The notes under the pieces were generated by a model. That model ran no database searches and was not told the DNA's origin. It worked only from the letters and a program-made list of their open reading frames with translations. 64,000 nucleotides of DNA from DATKLL01 sp035542475 (lineage in GTDB: Bacteria > Desulfobacterota > Syntrophia > Syntrophales > UBA2185). Shown here in pieces: positions 1 to 9,552 of the stretch (within the stretch, counting starts at the first letter, position 1; each line of letters opens with the position of its first letter). The stretch lies in contig DATKLL010000148.1 in assembly GCA_035542475.1 (NCBI GenBank), positions 1-64,000 of the forward strand, in the 5' to 3' direction. Made by a program: the position numbers and the translations under genes.

Positions 1-3000
1 GAAAGACACCGTCATCGTTCTTTCCTGTGGAACCCCTGGTCGTAAGTCTGATCGTACCTCCATCCGATTGCAGCACCGTTGCCAGCTCGATCCTCCGCGC
101 CATAATCTCCAGGAGGCCGCCGGGTGCCGGTGAGACAGCCGGTGAAATCCCGGGAACACCGGTCATTTTAATGGCCGCTGTTCCGGCGTTGATCGTGAAA
201 TTGGGCGCAATGTATTTTTTTGTGCTGCTGCTGTCGGACCCTGTCACTACGCGGGCCGCCGTGATATTCAGGTCGGCAAAGCCGTTTACCGTGTTGCCTG
301 TTGCCAGACTGCCGATCCCCTTCACGGACAAGTCATTCCCACTGAAGAGATTGATAGTCTTGAATCCGTCAAATTGCACGTCCCCGCCGCCTATGTTGAT
401 CTGGCCGGAGGCGTTCACGGTGAAAACTCCTTTATTTGCATCCGCTTTTGCCGGGGCCGTTGTTTGCGACGCTGCCGCCGATGAATTCTTTATATTGACT
501 GTTGGGGCTGTCAGGCTCACAGTTGAAGCCCCGTCCGTTTTCATATCCAGAATCCTTGCCGCATCGAGGGTCAGGCTGCTCGCCGTGGACAGGGCTGTAG
601 CACCCTTGAACTGGATGTCACGGCCCGCAAACGTGATATCCTCAAATCCGGAAAAACGCTGCCATACATCATTTGTCACATAGAGGCCCTTTGCGGTTGA
701 TGTACCGCGATCAAAGAAGAATATGGCCTCGCTTTTGAGCGTAATGTTGCTACTGTCCGTCTGGATGTTTCCCTGAATGCCGGTCACATCATTTACATCG
801 AGGTTGATACCATGTGCAGCATGCACGAGCGCGCCGGCACCGACTGTCAGTGTGCCCGGCGTCGTCAGATTGATCACACCCTCGCCGCTGTCCTTGTCCT
901 TACCCGTCAAGGCGTTGAGCTGGGCGTTCGTCTGGATATCTATTTTATCCTTGGCCGCCACAGAAATGATGGATACGTTCAGCACCGTTGGCGTGTCGGG
1001 CAGCCCGCTTTCAATCGTTACGGTAGAGGTGCTGCCTTTATCACCCAGTCTCACCTCTCGGAAACCCATACCTGATATACCGCCTACTGAAAGGATCAGT
1101 TTATTCTGGAGATCGGTCCCCACGACGCTATTGAAATCGAAGTTCTCCGGAAGAAGATATCCCGCGGTCTGTCTGACGATGACGTTCGCCGCGCTCAGGC
1201 TGACAGCTCCACCGTAATAACCTTCCAGGGCCGCTCCCTTCAGCGTACCTTCGAGGATCGTAGTTGCTCCCGTGATACCTATATTGCCGGCATTGCCGGC
1301 TGTTAAAGACGGCTGCACATAATCCCCCTCCATCTTCAGGACGTCTGAGGCTTTCCGCACACTGTAGACCTGCGGGCGCGTGCTTTGTATCGCCGTGTCC
1401 GCCACGGCCTGATATCCGATGGTCAGAGGGTATCCGTCTTTCGTAAATGCTGTTTTCCCGGATACGGGGAGGGTCGCGTTCTTCTGCGCCTCGATGATGT
1501 AAGCCCCGGGCATGAAGGCATATTTCGCATTCGTGCTGTTCAGGGGCAGGAGCGTATAAAGCCCCTCGCTGAGGCCGCTGCCTCCCTGTAAATAAACCTG
1601 TGACCCGGGAAGCTGGTAGGAATTGTCCTTGAACGCGAGATACCGATTGGTCTTTGTGAGCGGGTCCTGAGACCCCGCTGTTCCCGGTTGGAATTTATAG
1701 GCAAAAACAGATCCGCCGCCTGTAACGTCGATTTCCGCCCCACGTCTGACGATCACTGTGTCCGCCTCAAGGGAAATACCCTTATCGGGGAGACTGTCGC
1801 TGCCGACGGGCGTCGCTTTATCAAGACTGACCTTGTCGGCAACCTTCATCCAGAGGTTGCCTTCATCGATGAAGCCGTATTTGACCGCCGTATCATTTGT
1901 AGCCGCCGTCGATAGGACACTGCCATTGGCCAAATAGATGCGGTTTCCCGGAGCGCTGAGCGTAATCGTACCCAAAGGAGCTGCCAGGTAGCCGCCCTGT
2001 TTGACCTCGATCCCCTCTTTCCCTTCGATCGTCAGACTTCCGCCTGCCGAATAGATGGGACCACCCGTATGACCCGCAGAACGTTGAATGGTTACCTTCC
2101 CATCGGCGATGATTGTAAAGTCTGAATATGTACCCGTATAATCATTTGGATCTTTATCGACATAAGAATAGAAACCGCTCGGGTATATACGGTCCGCGTC
2201 GAGCGTCAGGTTGCCCTTTGTGCTCAGCGACCCACTTTTCTGTTCATTAATATACCGGGCCTCGCTCAGGCGCATGTCCCTTTTGGCCTGTAACTTGACA
2301 TCCCTAAAACCGCTTATATTGGCAGAACCGATTATATCGATCCAGTCGCCGGAGATCATCAATCCGCCGACCGTTATGTCGCCCGGCGATCCCGGCGCTG
2401 TGCTGTTGGTCATGACGACCCATGGCGCGCTCAGATTCACGTCCTGTCCGGTTCCTCTGACGACCGGCGCGTCCAGGGTCAGCTTTCGCCCTACTTGCCC
2501 GGCAGCCGGCTCGATTGCACCGTTAAATTGAATCGAGCTGTATCCTTTCAAGGTGATGTCGTCGAATCCCGCGCTTATATATCGTCGGAGGTCGACTTGC
2601 CCTTCACCGGTGCCGATGTCTAACGACTTCGATAAGGCTGCCGCATTTTCCGTTTTGCTGAGGATCAGAGTGCCGCCCCTGATTCCTGGAATACTCACCC
2701 CAGAATTCTTCACCCTGATGATGCCCGATTCCTGCAGACTCTTGCCGAAGGAGAGGGAAAGGCTTCCGGGGTCCCCAGCCTCGCGGTAGGCATAAATCCT
2801 ACCGTTCGTCATCCGCAACCTGTTCTCGACGGCGCCGGACCCTGAGATGTCGATGAGCGATCCTTCGGCCAGCACCAGATCCCCGGTGGCGGATAAAACA
2901 ACATTGCCCCCCGCTACGGGAAGGTAGTTTATGGGATAGTTTTTCGGCGTAGAGTCCAGGTCAGGTCGGTTGTAGCCGCCGGCGCGGATCTGTGCTTGCT

Positions 3001-6000
3001 GTGAGACCAACAGGTTACCTATCGCCGGGTACGACGATGACGCGCTGATGGAAGTCTGTCCTCCGAGGGACTCCAATACACCCCTGACTTCGACGTTTCG
3101 CCCGGCGATCGTGATTCCTGTTTTGACGGCGCTTGGACCCAGCCCGACATCATTAGCGATTCTCGTCACACCCGCTACGGCGGGGTTAGTGCGCACAACA
3201 GCCCCGGGGGAAATCATAACCTTCGCCTCGCTGTCTGTGCTGACTGCTTTCAGGTTGCCTGTAAAACCCCTATTTGCTCCTTCGAATGAATATCCCGCCA
3301 AGGCGGTAATAGATGAAGGCCCGGCCATAAAGGCCATGTCATCATTCAGTCGCATTATATCCGCACGGCCCGGGACGGCGTAGCCGACAGCCGGCACCAC
3401 CTGCGCGCTTGTCGCGGATCCCGCCGGCCGACCGGGTGTCGGATTGCTCATCCTGACAAGGGAGGGCTCAATCGCCGTGTTCGGCTCTATGACGGTATCA
3501 TTGATACTATACAGCGCGATCTGTGTAAAACCTGTGTCCTCAAAGCGGTTGCCTGCCAGGACGAATGTACCCGGGATGATGTACGCCTCCGGCGCAACAC
3601 GGATATTCGTGGAGCGGAGGGTTACCGAACCTCCGAGCAGCTTGCCGTTTGCATCGCTCAAGGCATATCCACGCAAATCGCCGTCAAGGACGATGTTCGA
3701 TCCCTGAATATCCAGCAGGCCCGCGCTTCCTCCCGTCACTTTTCCTTTCTGGTCGATGGTGTAGCCGCCGCTCACATCCACCACGGCGCCGCTCCTTATA
3801 GAGACACCGGCCCCGGCATCCGTTTTGTCCTTGATGCTTATGCTCCCGCCGGTCGTGTGGCCAAACCTAAGGGCATCGATTGATCTCCCGGCACGCATGC
3901 TGTTGTCGATCTTTTCCCCTACCACATCAAGGAGGCTCGATTTTCCGAGGACAATCTCCTCCTTTTCTTGCATATTAATGATGTACCCGGTCGGATTATC
4001 AGATCCTGCCGCATCCTTCTGACTTGTCAAATTCTGCCCGATTATGATGTTGATCGCGCCTCCGGGAACCGTAATCTTTCCCTGATGATCGATCCGGCGG
4101 GCTGTTGCGGAGAAAGAGCCGCCGGGTTGCAGTCTGATTGTGGCATCCTCTCCGGTCGAAACAGCTAGATTTGCGAAAAGATTCAGCGTGCCCAGACCGG
4201 CGGCATTCAGGATACTAGCCGACAGCACAGTCGTGCCCGTTTGCAAAGGCGCATCAGCCTGGATTTCCCTGGGAGCCGTTTCGGAGCGGACTTCGATTGA
4301 GGATTCCCTTCCTTGCCCATCCGTAATACCGCTCGTATCAATAGAAAGCGCTCCGGGCCTTGGCGTCTCCAGGCCGCGGCGCACGGAAAGGGCCATGGCC
4401 AGATCATAATCGCTGTCGCTGCTATATGATCCTTTCATAGTCCATGAGTTTTGATAGGTGCCCTTCGTTACATTGCCGTTGAGCACCCCGTCCAGGACGA
4501 TCCTTGCCGCGGAGAGATTAAGCGACCCTGCATCTCCTCCTACGGTGTAGCTGCCCACGTAGCTCTTCAGGGGAGATGCGCCGCCGTAGTACATACCCGT
4601 ATATGTCTCTTTAATGCCGAACCGTTCGTATCCCTTCGTGAAGTTATCCATGATCCTGTCATAATTGAGGTAGAGAGGTGCACTGGCAATATCGTAGATC
4701 TTCGTGCCAGACAGGAGCTTCGTTGCATCGTAAAAACCACCGGCGTAATGGGCGCTGCCGCCGGAAAAATCAATAACCGCCCCCTGTTTTACAATAAGGT
4801 CGCCCGACGATGTCAGGTTTATTGCGCCGGTCTGAGGGTTATTATAGGTGATTGTGCCGGTCGCCTGGTCGACGATTGTTCTCCTTGCGCCTCCGATGCT
4901 TCTCTCGAGCGCTGTTCTGTCCTGCGTCAGGATGATCTTCGAGAGATCTCCCACAGCCGACCCGGCAATTGCTGAGCTGATGACCGTTGCCCCTTGCAGG
5001 ACTCCCCCCTTCTGCCCATAGGCGTCCCTGAGCTCGAGCGAATTCAATTTAGCAGATAGGATATCCGCGGGCAGCTCCGCATTAACGCCGCTCACATCAA
5101 TGCGGCTTCCGGTTTCGAGGTAGATCCTGTCGACTGCATTCATAGTGACCACACCCGCCGGCGCCTGGATCACCCCCTGGTGTTCGATCTGCTTGGCCGG
5201 GGAAGATAGAACCGATCCTGTGTTCGAAAGACCTTGCAGCCCTTCGATGTAAACCTGCGGCTGGATATCGAAGGAGTCATCAACTGTGGCGAGCTTCCCG
5301 GTTGCGGGGTCGATTGAAGTATCAACAGGCAGGGAAATGACGCTATTCGCCCCTGTTGTTACATTGTTGGCGGCCCTGAGCTCCACCATACCTCTTTTGT
5401 TCCTGAAAGCGGTGATAGACCGGATGGTCCCAAGCTGCTCGACATTGTTGCCGTACATGCCTACAATGCCGCCGTCGGCCGTTAATGATCCGCCCTCCAG
5501 GTTTACGGCCTTGCCGAACGTAGGGTCATTGCTTAAGGGGTTGCTGAAATTTGTAGTATTGATGATGTAGTATCCTGATCTCGACGTATCATCCACTCCC
5601 GAGTGCATAAGTGTCACATCTGTTCCCGCGATCAACCCGACCTGGCCGGCCGGCGTATTGATGACGCCGGAATTATCGACCCGGGGGGCCATGAGAAATA
5701 CAGACCCGCCGTCTGAGGCGTTTATCTCTCCCTGGTTCGAGACAGTCGCCAGGAAATTTCGCCCCGTTCCCTGATAGTCATCAAAAGCAAACGGCTCATA
5801 TCTGTTTGTGCCGGCGATGTACAGCGTGCTTAAGAAATTGGAATTGGTTATATTGAGCGCCGAGGCCACAAGGGTGTGGACGTCCACCTTGGAACCAGGG
5901 CCGAAGAGGATTCCGTTCTGGTTGATGAGATAGACCTTGCCGAGGGCGTTGATGCTTCCGAAAATGTAGCTCGGATTAGCATCGTAAATACGGTTCAGGG

Positions 6001-6316
6001 CAACCCAACTCGAAGCGGCCTGGATGAAATTGACCGAAACTTCCGGCGGAACATTGAAAGTGTTCCACTCCAGGATCGCTTTCTCCTGCGTCTGATTAAT
6101 GTCCACCCGGTTATTTGAATAGACCGGATTTTGCGCCCCCTGGATGACCGATCTGAATTGTGCCTGGTCCATAACCGATTTCATCGTTCTGGCGTCCCAT
6201 TTAATCGTGCCGTAAAAGCCGGGTATAGTGGGCTGACCGGCCTGACAGAAAAAGGGGAACAGAACCACCAAGCACGCAAGAAACAGTAACACGATACAAA
6301 AAGCTCGGATTTTCAT
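1..6316 (-). CDS. Filamentous haemagglutinin-like TpsA exoprotein (3' end beyond the window)
   Basis: The minus strand stays open from an ATG at 6316 to the left edge, about 2,105 codons with no stop, so the C-terminus lies outside. An AGGAGG lies about 8 bases upstream of the ATG. The product starts with a signal peptide ending FFCQAG, then the two-partner secretion domain with the diagnostic NQNGILFG near residue 130. The remainder is a long Gly/Ser/Asn/Val-rich series of short irregular repeats (such as GxVxLxAxxxIxL), as expected for a right-handed beta-helix. Such proteins are exported through a dedicated TpsB pore and act as surface adhesins, contact-dependent toxins or haemolysins. The transporter gene lies immediately upstream in the same operon. 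No toxin or peptidase domain is visible in the part present. Family assignment is secure; the role is inferred. Confidence 0.93.
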   Translation of the reverse strand, partial: MKIRAFCIVLLFLACLVVLFPFFCQAGQPTIPGFYGTIKWDARTMKSVMDQAQFRSVIQGAQNPVYSNNRVDINQTQEKAILEWNTFNVPPEVSVNFIQAASSWVALNRIYDANPSYIFGSINALGKVYLINQNGILFGPGSKVDVHTLVASALNITNSNFLSTLYIAGTNRYEPFAFDDYQGTGRNFLATVSNQGEINASDGGSVFLMAPRVDNSGVINTPAGQVGLIAGTDVTLMHSGVDDTSRSGYYIINTTNFSNPLSNDPTFGKAVNLEGGSLTADGGIVGMYGNNVEQLGTIRSITAFRNKRGMVELRAANNVTTGANSVISLPVDTSIDPATGKLATVDDSFDIQPQVYIEGLQGLSNTGSVLSSPAKQIEHQGVIQAPAGVVTMNAVDRIYLETGSRIDVSGVNAELPADILSAKLNSLELRDAYGQKGGVLQGATVISSAIAGSAVGDLSKIILTQDRTALERSIGGARRTIVDQATGTITYNNPQTGAINLTSSGDLIVKQGAVIDFSGGSAHYAGGFYDATKLLSGTKIYDIASAPLYLNYDRIMDNFTKGYERFGIKETYTGMYYGGASPLKSYVGSYTVGGDAGSLNLSAARIVLDGVLNGNVTKGTYQNSWTMKGSYSSDSDYDLAMALSVRRGLETPRPGALSIDTSGITDGQGRESSIEVRSETAPREIQADAPLQTGTTVLSASILNAAGLGTLNLFANLAVSTGEDATIRLQPGGSFSATARRIDHQGKITVPGGAINIIIGQNLTSQKDAAGSDNPTGYIINMQEKEEIVLGKSSLLDVVGEKIDNSMRAGRSIDALRFGHTTGGSISIKDKTDAGAGVSIRSGAVVDVSGGYTIDQKGKVTGGSAGLLDIQGSNIVLDGDLRGYALSDANGKLLGGSVTLRSTNIRVAPEAYIIPGTFVLAGNRFEDTGFTQIALYSINDTVIEPNTAIEPSLVRMSNPTPGRPAGSATSAQVVPAVGYAVPGRADIMRLNDDMAFMAGPSSITALAGYSFEGANRGFTGNLKAVSTDSEAKVMISPGAVVRTNPAVAGVTRIANDVGLGPSAVKTGITIAGRNVEVRGVLESLGGQTSISASSSYPAIGNLLVSQQAQIRAGGYNRPDLDSTPKNYPINYLPVAGGNVVLSATGDLVLAEGSLIDISGSGAVENRLRMTNGRIYAYREAGDPGSLSLSFGKSLQESGIIRVKNSGVSIPGIRGGTLILSKTENAAALSKSLDIGTGEGQVDLRRYISAGFDDITLKGYSSIQFNGAIEPAAGQVGRKLTLDAPVVRGTGQDVNLSAPWVVMTNSTAPGSPGDITVGGLMISGDWIDIIGSANISGFRDVKLQAKRDMRLSEARYINEQKSGSLSTKGNLTLDADRIYPSGFYSYVDKDPNDYTGTYSDFTIIADGKVTIQRSAGHTGGPIYSAGGSLTIEGKEGIEVKQGGYLAAPLGTITLSAPGNRIYLANGSVLSTAATNDTAVKYGFIDEGNLWMKVADKVSLDKATPVGSDSLPDKGISLEADTVIVRRGAEIDVTGGGSVFAYKFQPGTAGSQDPLTKTNRYLAFKDNSYQLPGSQVYLQGGSGLSEGLYTLLPLNSTNAKYAFMPGAYIIEAQKNATLPVSGKTAFTKDGYPLTIGYQAVADTAIQSTRPQVYSVRKASDVLKMEGDYVQPSLTAGNAGNIGITGATTILEGTLKGAALEGYYGGAVSLSAANVIVRQTAGYLLPENFDFNSVVGTDLQNKLILSVGGISGMGFREVRLGDKGSTSTVTIESGLPDTPTVLNVSIISVAAKDKIDIQTNAQLNALTGKDKDSGEGVINLTTPGTLTVGAGALVHAAHGINLDVNDVTGIQGNIQTDSSNITLKSEAIFFFDRGTSTAKGLYVTNDVWQRFSGFEDITFAGRDIQFKGATALSTASSLTLDAARILDMKTDGASTVSLTAPTVNIKNSSAAASQTTAPAKADANKGVFTVNASGQINIGGGDVQFDGFKTINLFSGNDLSVKGIGSLATGNTVNGFADLNITAARVVTGSDSSSTKKYIAPNFTINAGTAAIKMTGVPGISPAVSPAPGGLLEIMARRIELATVLQSDGGTIRLTTRGSTGKNDDGVF

Positions 6317-6336
6317 GAAATTCCTCCTAGGCATCA

Positions 6337-7947
6337 TCAGAAAAGGGTTTTCAGTTTAAAATAAATCCTCTGATCGCTCTTCTGTGTTCGGTCTGTATCG
6401 TCGAGTGCCACGGCCCAGTCCAGCTCATATTCCAGGTTTTTCGTCATTGAGCCTCGCACCCCCATCCCCGTCCCCTCAAGCGTGTGACTGCGATCCTGAC
6501 CGGGGAGAGGCTCTTTAACAGTAAGTGCAGCGACATCATAGAAGAGAAAAGGGGTCATCTGAAGCCACTTGCCGATCCCAAACCTTGCGAGCGGGTCCGG
6601 AAAACAGAATTCCAGCGTACCATGCAAGGCATCATCCCCCGCCGCCTCGCTTTCCTTGTATCCCCGCACGTTCTCCATGCCCCCCGCGGTATACTGTTCG
6701 TTAGCGATGAGCGGCTGATCGGACACCTGCCCGTCCAGCTTCACGAATATGCTCATGCCCCATGGCAGTTTTTGCATACGTTGGATACCTGCTGTGGCGT
6801 AAGCATAGTTCGCCTTGCCCTTGAAGCGCTTAAGCTCAAACTCCCTCTCGTCTGTGCCCACTCCGCGGAAGGACATGTTAAGTCCCCCGCTGAACTGGGT
6901 CATCCCTCCCCACTCGTCCGGAAGCGAGGCGCTGTATGAAAATGAGAGAGGAAGGTAGGAAATGGGCGTGCGCGTCGTCTCTCCGGTTTCCGTCGTGAAG
7001 CCTATGGCTTCGTCAAAATGCTTGTAGTCGAGGCCCAGTGTAATGTTATGGGCGTAGAGCCTGTAAGGGGAGAGGGGTATCACATAGCGCATCCCGAATA
7101 TCTTTCCCTTTCCGACCACTTTGAACCCCTCACCGAAGGCCGTGTCGCTGTTTGACCAGATACCGTATAGGGCCAACTGGTGGTCAGGCTCCCAGGGCGT
7201 GGGAAGGACGTAGGAAAGGCCCAGCACTTCCACCTCATTTGTATTTTGGGGCGCCGTCTGATACTGAACGGCAATTGAGTGCTCCTTCTGCCAGAGGTTG
7301 TCGTAGCGGAGCACCGCATTCAACCGCAAGTCCCTCGTGTCATGGCTGGCCCTGTTGTTCAATTCCAGGCTTCCATGCAGGGGAAGCCGGTCCTCAACCT
7401 TCAGCTCCACGTCAATTGTCCCCAGTTCCTTTCCCGGTGACATGACGGGGTCAATCTTGAAATCCTGGCTTCTGTTCAAACGGCCGATCTCCTTCTGAAC
7501 GTTCGGCAAGTATAGTATCTCGCCCGGCGCCAATGACGGCAGGTCCTTCATTACCTTTTCCATCGTGAAATACCGGTTGCCCGTGATCCGCACCCGGCCT
7601 ATCCTGCTCTCTATTACCTGCAGTTTGACGATGCCTTCTTTCAGGGTTTGTTCCGGAATATTCACCATAACCGCGGGATAGCCCGCCTCGTGATAAAATT
7701 TTTCCAGGGCATCCCGCGCCTTTTCCACGTCCGTGGCCGTCTTTCCGGCACCGATAAAAGGCTTGACGGTTTCCTGCAACTTGTCCGCGGAGAAAACGCT
7801 GTTCCCAACCAGTTCAAAAGCCCTGATTTTGAAAAGCACGCCTCTTTCATCTTCCGCGGCGTAGCTCAGGGAGAGGGTCATATGCAGTATCGTGGTCAGG
7901 ACCAGAAAAACGAATAGGCATCTGGTCAGGCTCGCAGCACCTGTCAC
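6337..7947 (-). CDS. TpsB outer-membrane transporter (ShlB/FhaC/HecB family)
   Basis: This 536-residue Omp85-superfamily pore would secrete the adjacent TpsA exoprotein across the outer membrane. A signal peptide (about residues 1-30) is followed by two POTRA domains (about 37-112 and 115-188) and a 16-strand-type barrel. The barrel carries the family VRGY motif at residues 427-430 and ends in an aromatic C-terminus (KTLF). Length is typical of the family. The GTG start at 7947 follows AGGAGGAAAA and overlaps the preceding stop as GTGA, so translation is probably coupled to the FKBP-like lipoprotein gene. Only 20 bp separate it from tpsA. Confidence 0.93.
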   Translation of the reverse strand: MTGAASLTRCLFVFLVLTTILHMTLSLSYAAEDERGVLFKIRAFELVGNSVFSADKLQETVKPFIGAGKTATDVEKARDALEKFYHEAGYPAVMVNIPEQTLKEGIVKLQVIESRIGRVRITGNRYFTMEKVMKDLPSLAPGEILYLPNVQKEIGRLNRSQDFKIDPVMSPGKELGTIDVELKVEDRLPLHGSLELNNRASHDTRDLRLNAVLRYDNLWQKEHSIAVQYQTAPQNTNEVEVLGLSYVLPTPWEPDHQLALYGIWSNSDTAFGEGFKVVGKGKIFGMRYVIPLSPYRLYAHNITLGLDYKHFDEAIGFTTETGETTRTPISYLPLSFSYSASLPDEWGGMTQFSGGLNMSFRGVGTDEREFELKRFKGKANYAYATAGIQRMQKLPWGMSIFVKLDGQVSDQPLIANEQYTAGGMENVRGYKESEAAGDDALHGTLEFCFPDPLARFGIGKWLQMTPFLFYDVAALTVKEPLPGQDRSHTLEGTGMGVRGSMTKNLEYELDWAVALDDTDRTQKSDQRIYFKLKTLF

Positions 7948-8909
7948 TTTTCCTCCTCTTTCTTGTCCTCAGCCCCTCTTTCCTTCATTCCATCCTCAGG
8001 GCGTTTCTCGTATTCGGATTTCACCTCTTCTTTTTTTGTCTCTGCCTCTCTTATCTTATCAGCCGTCACTTCGCAGACCAGCGCTTCATAGCCGAAGGGA
8101 TGACGGTAATCGACTGTTATGACCCTGTCCGTAACGCTGATAATGCGGCCGATATTATTGCCCGTCCGTACGAGTTTTCCTTCCCTGGCGTCAATATCCA
8201 CTTTGTAATTCTCTCCTTCCTCGCGTATGAGACCAGGCCCGAAGGGCGTTTCAATAACACTGCCTGGTTTCGCATAAAACCGAATAACTACTTTCCCATC
8301 GGCCACGGACTCCACACGCCCAGGAAATGCCGGATCGTTGGCAAAGTATTGTCCTACCTCCGGCGCCTTGCCGGTCAGAGACTCGTAATCACCCTTTGAC
8401 ATTTTCATCTCTTTGTGGCGCGTGCGCACACGGGATAGACGGCCGAAGCCGCTTTGTTCGTCCTTTGGCTGTATCATCTCGGCCGTCAGCTCCATCCGAC
8501 GCTTTTCGCCTTCTTTCATTCCTGTCACATTGCGCATCAGCCGTTCCTGTATTTCCGTCTCAAAACCCTGCGGCCCTAACCTTTCCGGCAAGGGCTCCTC
8601 GGGCTTTACCGCCGCAATGGCAACGGACTGGTCACCCTTCCTCGCGACAAATATGTTCGACTTGGAGTCCGTCTCCGCAACGGCACGGGTCGCAGCCACG
8701 ACATCTCCTGTCTTGAGACGACAAGTGTAATTCACATCCACGATATCACCGGGCTTCACGATGGCGGTCTTTACCATTGCCGCAGCGTCGCCGGGTTCGA
8801 CGGATTTGACCTTAGCGGGCGCGGCGCAACCGGCCAGGATGACCAGAAGCAGCAAAGCCGGGGCTGCCTTCTTGAACTTTGCCTTAACCGATAATTCATC
8901 TATTTTCAT
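7944..8909 (-). CDS. SlyD/FKBP-like lipoprotein
   Basis: The protein has a lipoprotein signal peptide (hydrophobic stretch ending LLVILAGC), so it should be lipid-anchored in the envelope. It contains a split FKBP fold like SlyD: the N-terminal strand IVDVNYTCRLKTGDVV, the phrase GMKEGEKRRMEL, and a late VDYRHPFGYEALVCEV that resembles the SlyD NHPLAGxxLxFxV strand. A roughly 60-residue insertion sits between them, and the tail is highly charged. FKBPs are prolyl isomerases and chaperones, so a periplasmic chaperone role for the TpsA/TpsB pair is a reasonable inference; the active-site residues are not well conserved. I chose the ATG at 8909, with GGAGG upstream, over an in-frame start at 8945 that overlaps the previous gene by 50 bp. 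Confidence 0.7.
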   Translation of the reverse strand: MKIDELSVKAKFKKAAPALLLLVILAGCAAPAKVKSVEPGDAAAMVKTAIVKPGDIVDVNYTCRLKTGDVVAATRAVAETDSKSNIFVARKGDQSVAIAAVKPEEPLPERLGPQGFETEIQERLMRNVTGMKEGEKRRMELTAEMIQPKDEQSGFGRLSRVRTRHKEMKMSKGDYESLTGKAPEVGQYFANDPAFPGRVESVADGKVVIRFYAKPGSVIETPFGPGLIREEGENYKVDIDAREGKLVRTGNNIGRIISVTDRVITVDYRHPFGYEALVCEVTADKIREAETKKEEVKSEYEKRPEDGMKERGAEDKKEEEK

Positions 8910-9102
8910 GACGGAACTCTTTCTCCTCCTTTTTCTTCTTGTCACTCCTCCCTCCCCCGAGGATTACCATGTCATCATCGAACTCCTCGAATTTTTCGAC
9001 CCGGCCGAGGCTCCCCTGACTAAAATTGATCTTGATGTAGCCGCTGAATTCCCCTTCGATCAGCGTCCTGATCGCCTCAATAAGCTTCTTCATCCTGTCC
9101 AT
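8896..9102 (-). CDS. Small YezD/DUF2292-like protein
   Basis: This 68-residue protein starts MDRMKKLIEAIRTLIEGEF and contains SGYIKINFSQGSLGRVEKFEE, then a Lys/Glu-rich tail. The helix plus two-strand pattern resembles the small YezD (DUF2292) family, whose function is unknown. A related ORF lies at 12678-12815. The ATG at 9102 follows GAGGTTGCC; a longer upstream reading frame has no family similarity. The gene is first in the TPS operon and overlaps the FKBP-like gene by 14 bp. Leader element A lies 145 bp upstream. The family assignment is tentative. Confidence 0.6.
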   Translation of the reverse strand: MDRMKKLIEAIRTLIEGEFSGYIKINFSQGSLGRVEKFEEFDDDMVILGGGRSDKKKKEEKEFRHENR

Positions 9103-9247
9103 GGCAACCTCACGGTAAATCGCCCCATCGAGGGCAGTAAGTAAACAAGAAACTCCGGTGATCCCTTTCCAGGGCAAGCGCAACACGGCATGAGTCTTAC
9201 AGAATTTTTCGGGGCTCCCCGGTCGTTGGTGATCCTGAAAGCACCAA

Positions 9248-9262
9248 ATCAGCAAAGTACCC
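9248..9262 (-). promoter_or_regulatory. Leader element A (GGGTACTTTGCTGA core)
   Basis: Read on the minus strand this is GGGTACTTTGCTGAT, nearly identical to the core found 5' of four other surface or sorting genes in the window (near 11.87, 12.66, 29.96 and 33.03 kb). It lies about 145 bp upstream of the TPS operon start. The long GCCCG hairpin that follows the other copies is missing; a short GGTG/CACC pairing and a CGGGGAGCCCCG palindrome follow instead. It is a conserved cis-element of unknown mechanism. Confidence 0.5.
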
Positions 9263-9489
9263 TTGCGGTGGCTGGGAATCTACCACGGCATTGTTGAAGG
9301 AGTGTTACAACTTCTTGAAGAATTAATGAAAGGATTGGCCGGCCAGGCGAGAGATGCTGAGGTTTTTGTTTTGCGGGTAATATGGCGCAGTTACAATAAG
9401 GAGTGAACGAGGAAGGTGTCCCCGGAAGCGACGTGTTGCTGTCTCAAGATTAAAGGAGGGGATGAAATCGGGGAAGTACACGAACAAAT

Positions 9490-9521
9490 AAAAAAGGGGG
9501 CCCCAAGAAGAAGGGCCCCCA
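9490..9521 (-). terminator. Rho-independent terminator of the 9553-10749 gene
   Basis: Read on the minus strand, GGGGGCCC pairs with GGGCCCCC across a nine-base loop and is followed by TTTTTT. It lies about 30 bp after the stop of the binding-protein-like gene. Confidence 0.9.
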
Positions 9522-9552
9522 CTTATCACTTAGACTAGAATCACGGCATGAC

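Noticed and set aside
27..6118. Many plus-strand frames of 60-220 codons over the first 6 kb
   Set aside because: They are antisense to one continuous minus-strand TpsA frame with signal peptide and NQNGILFG motif, and show no family pattern.
8910..8945. Longer N-terminus for the FKBP-like lipoprotein
   Set aside because: It would put a very basic extension before the signal peptide and overlap the preceding gene by 50 bp.
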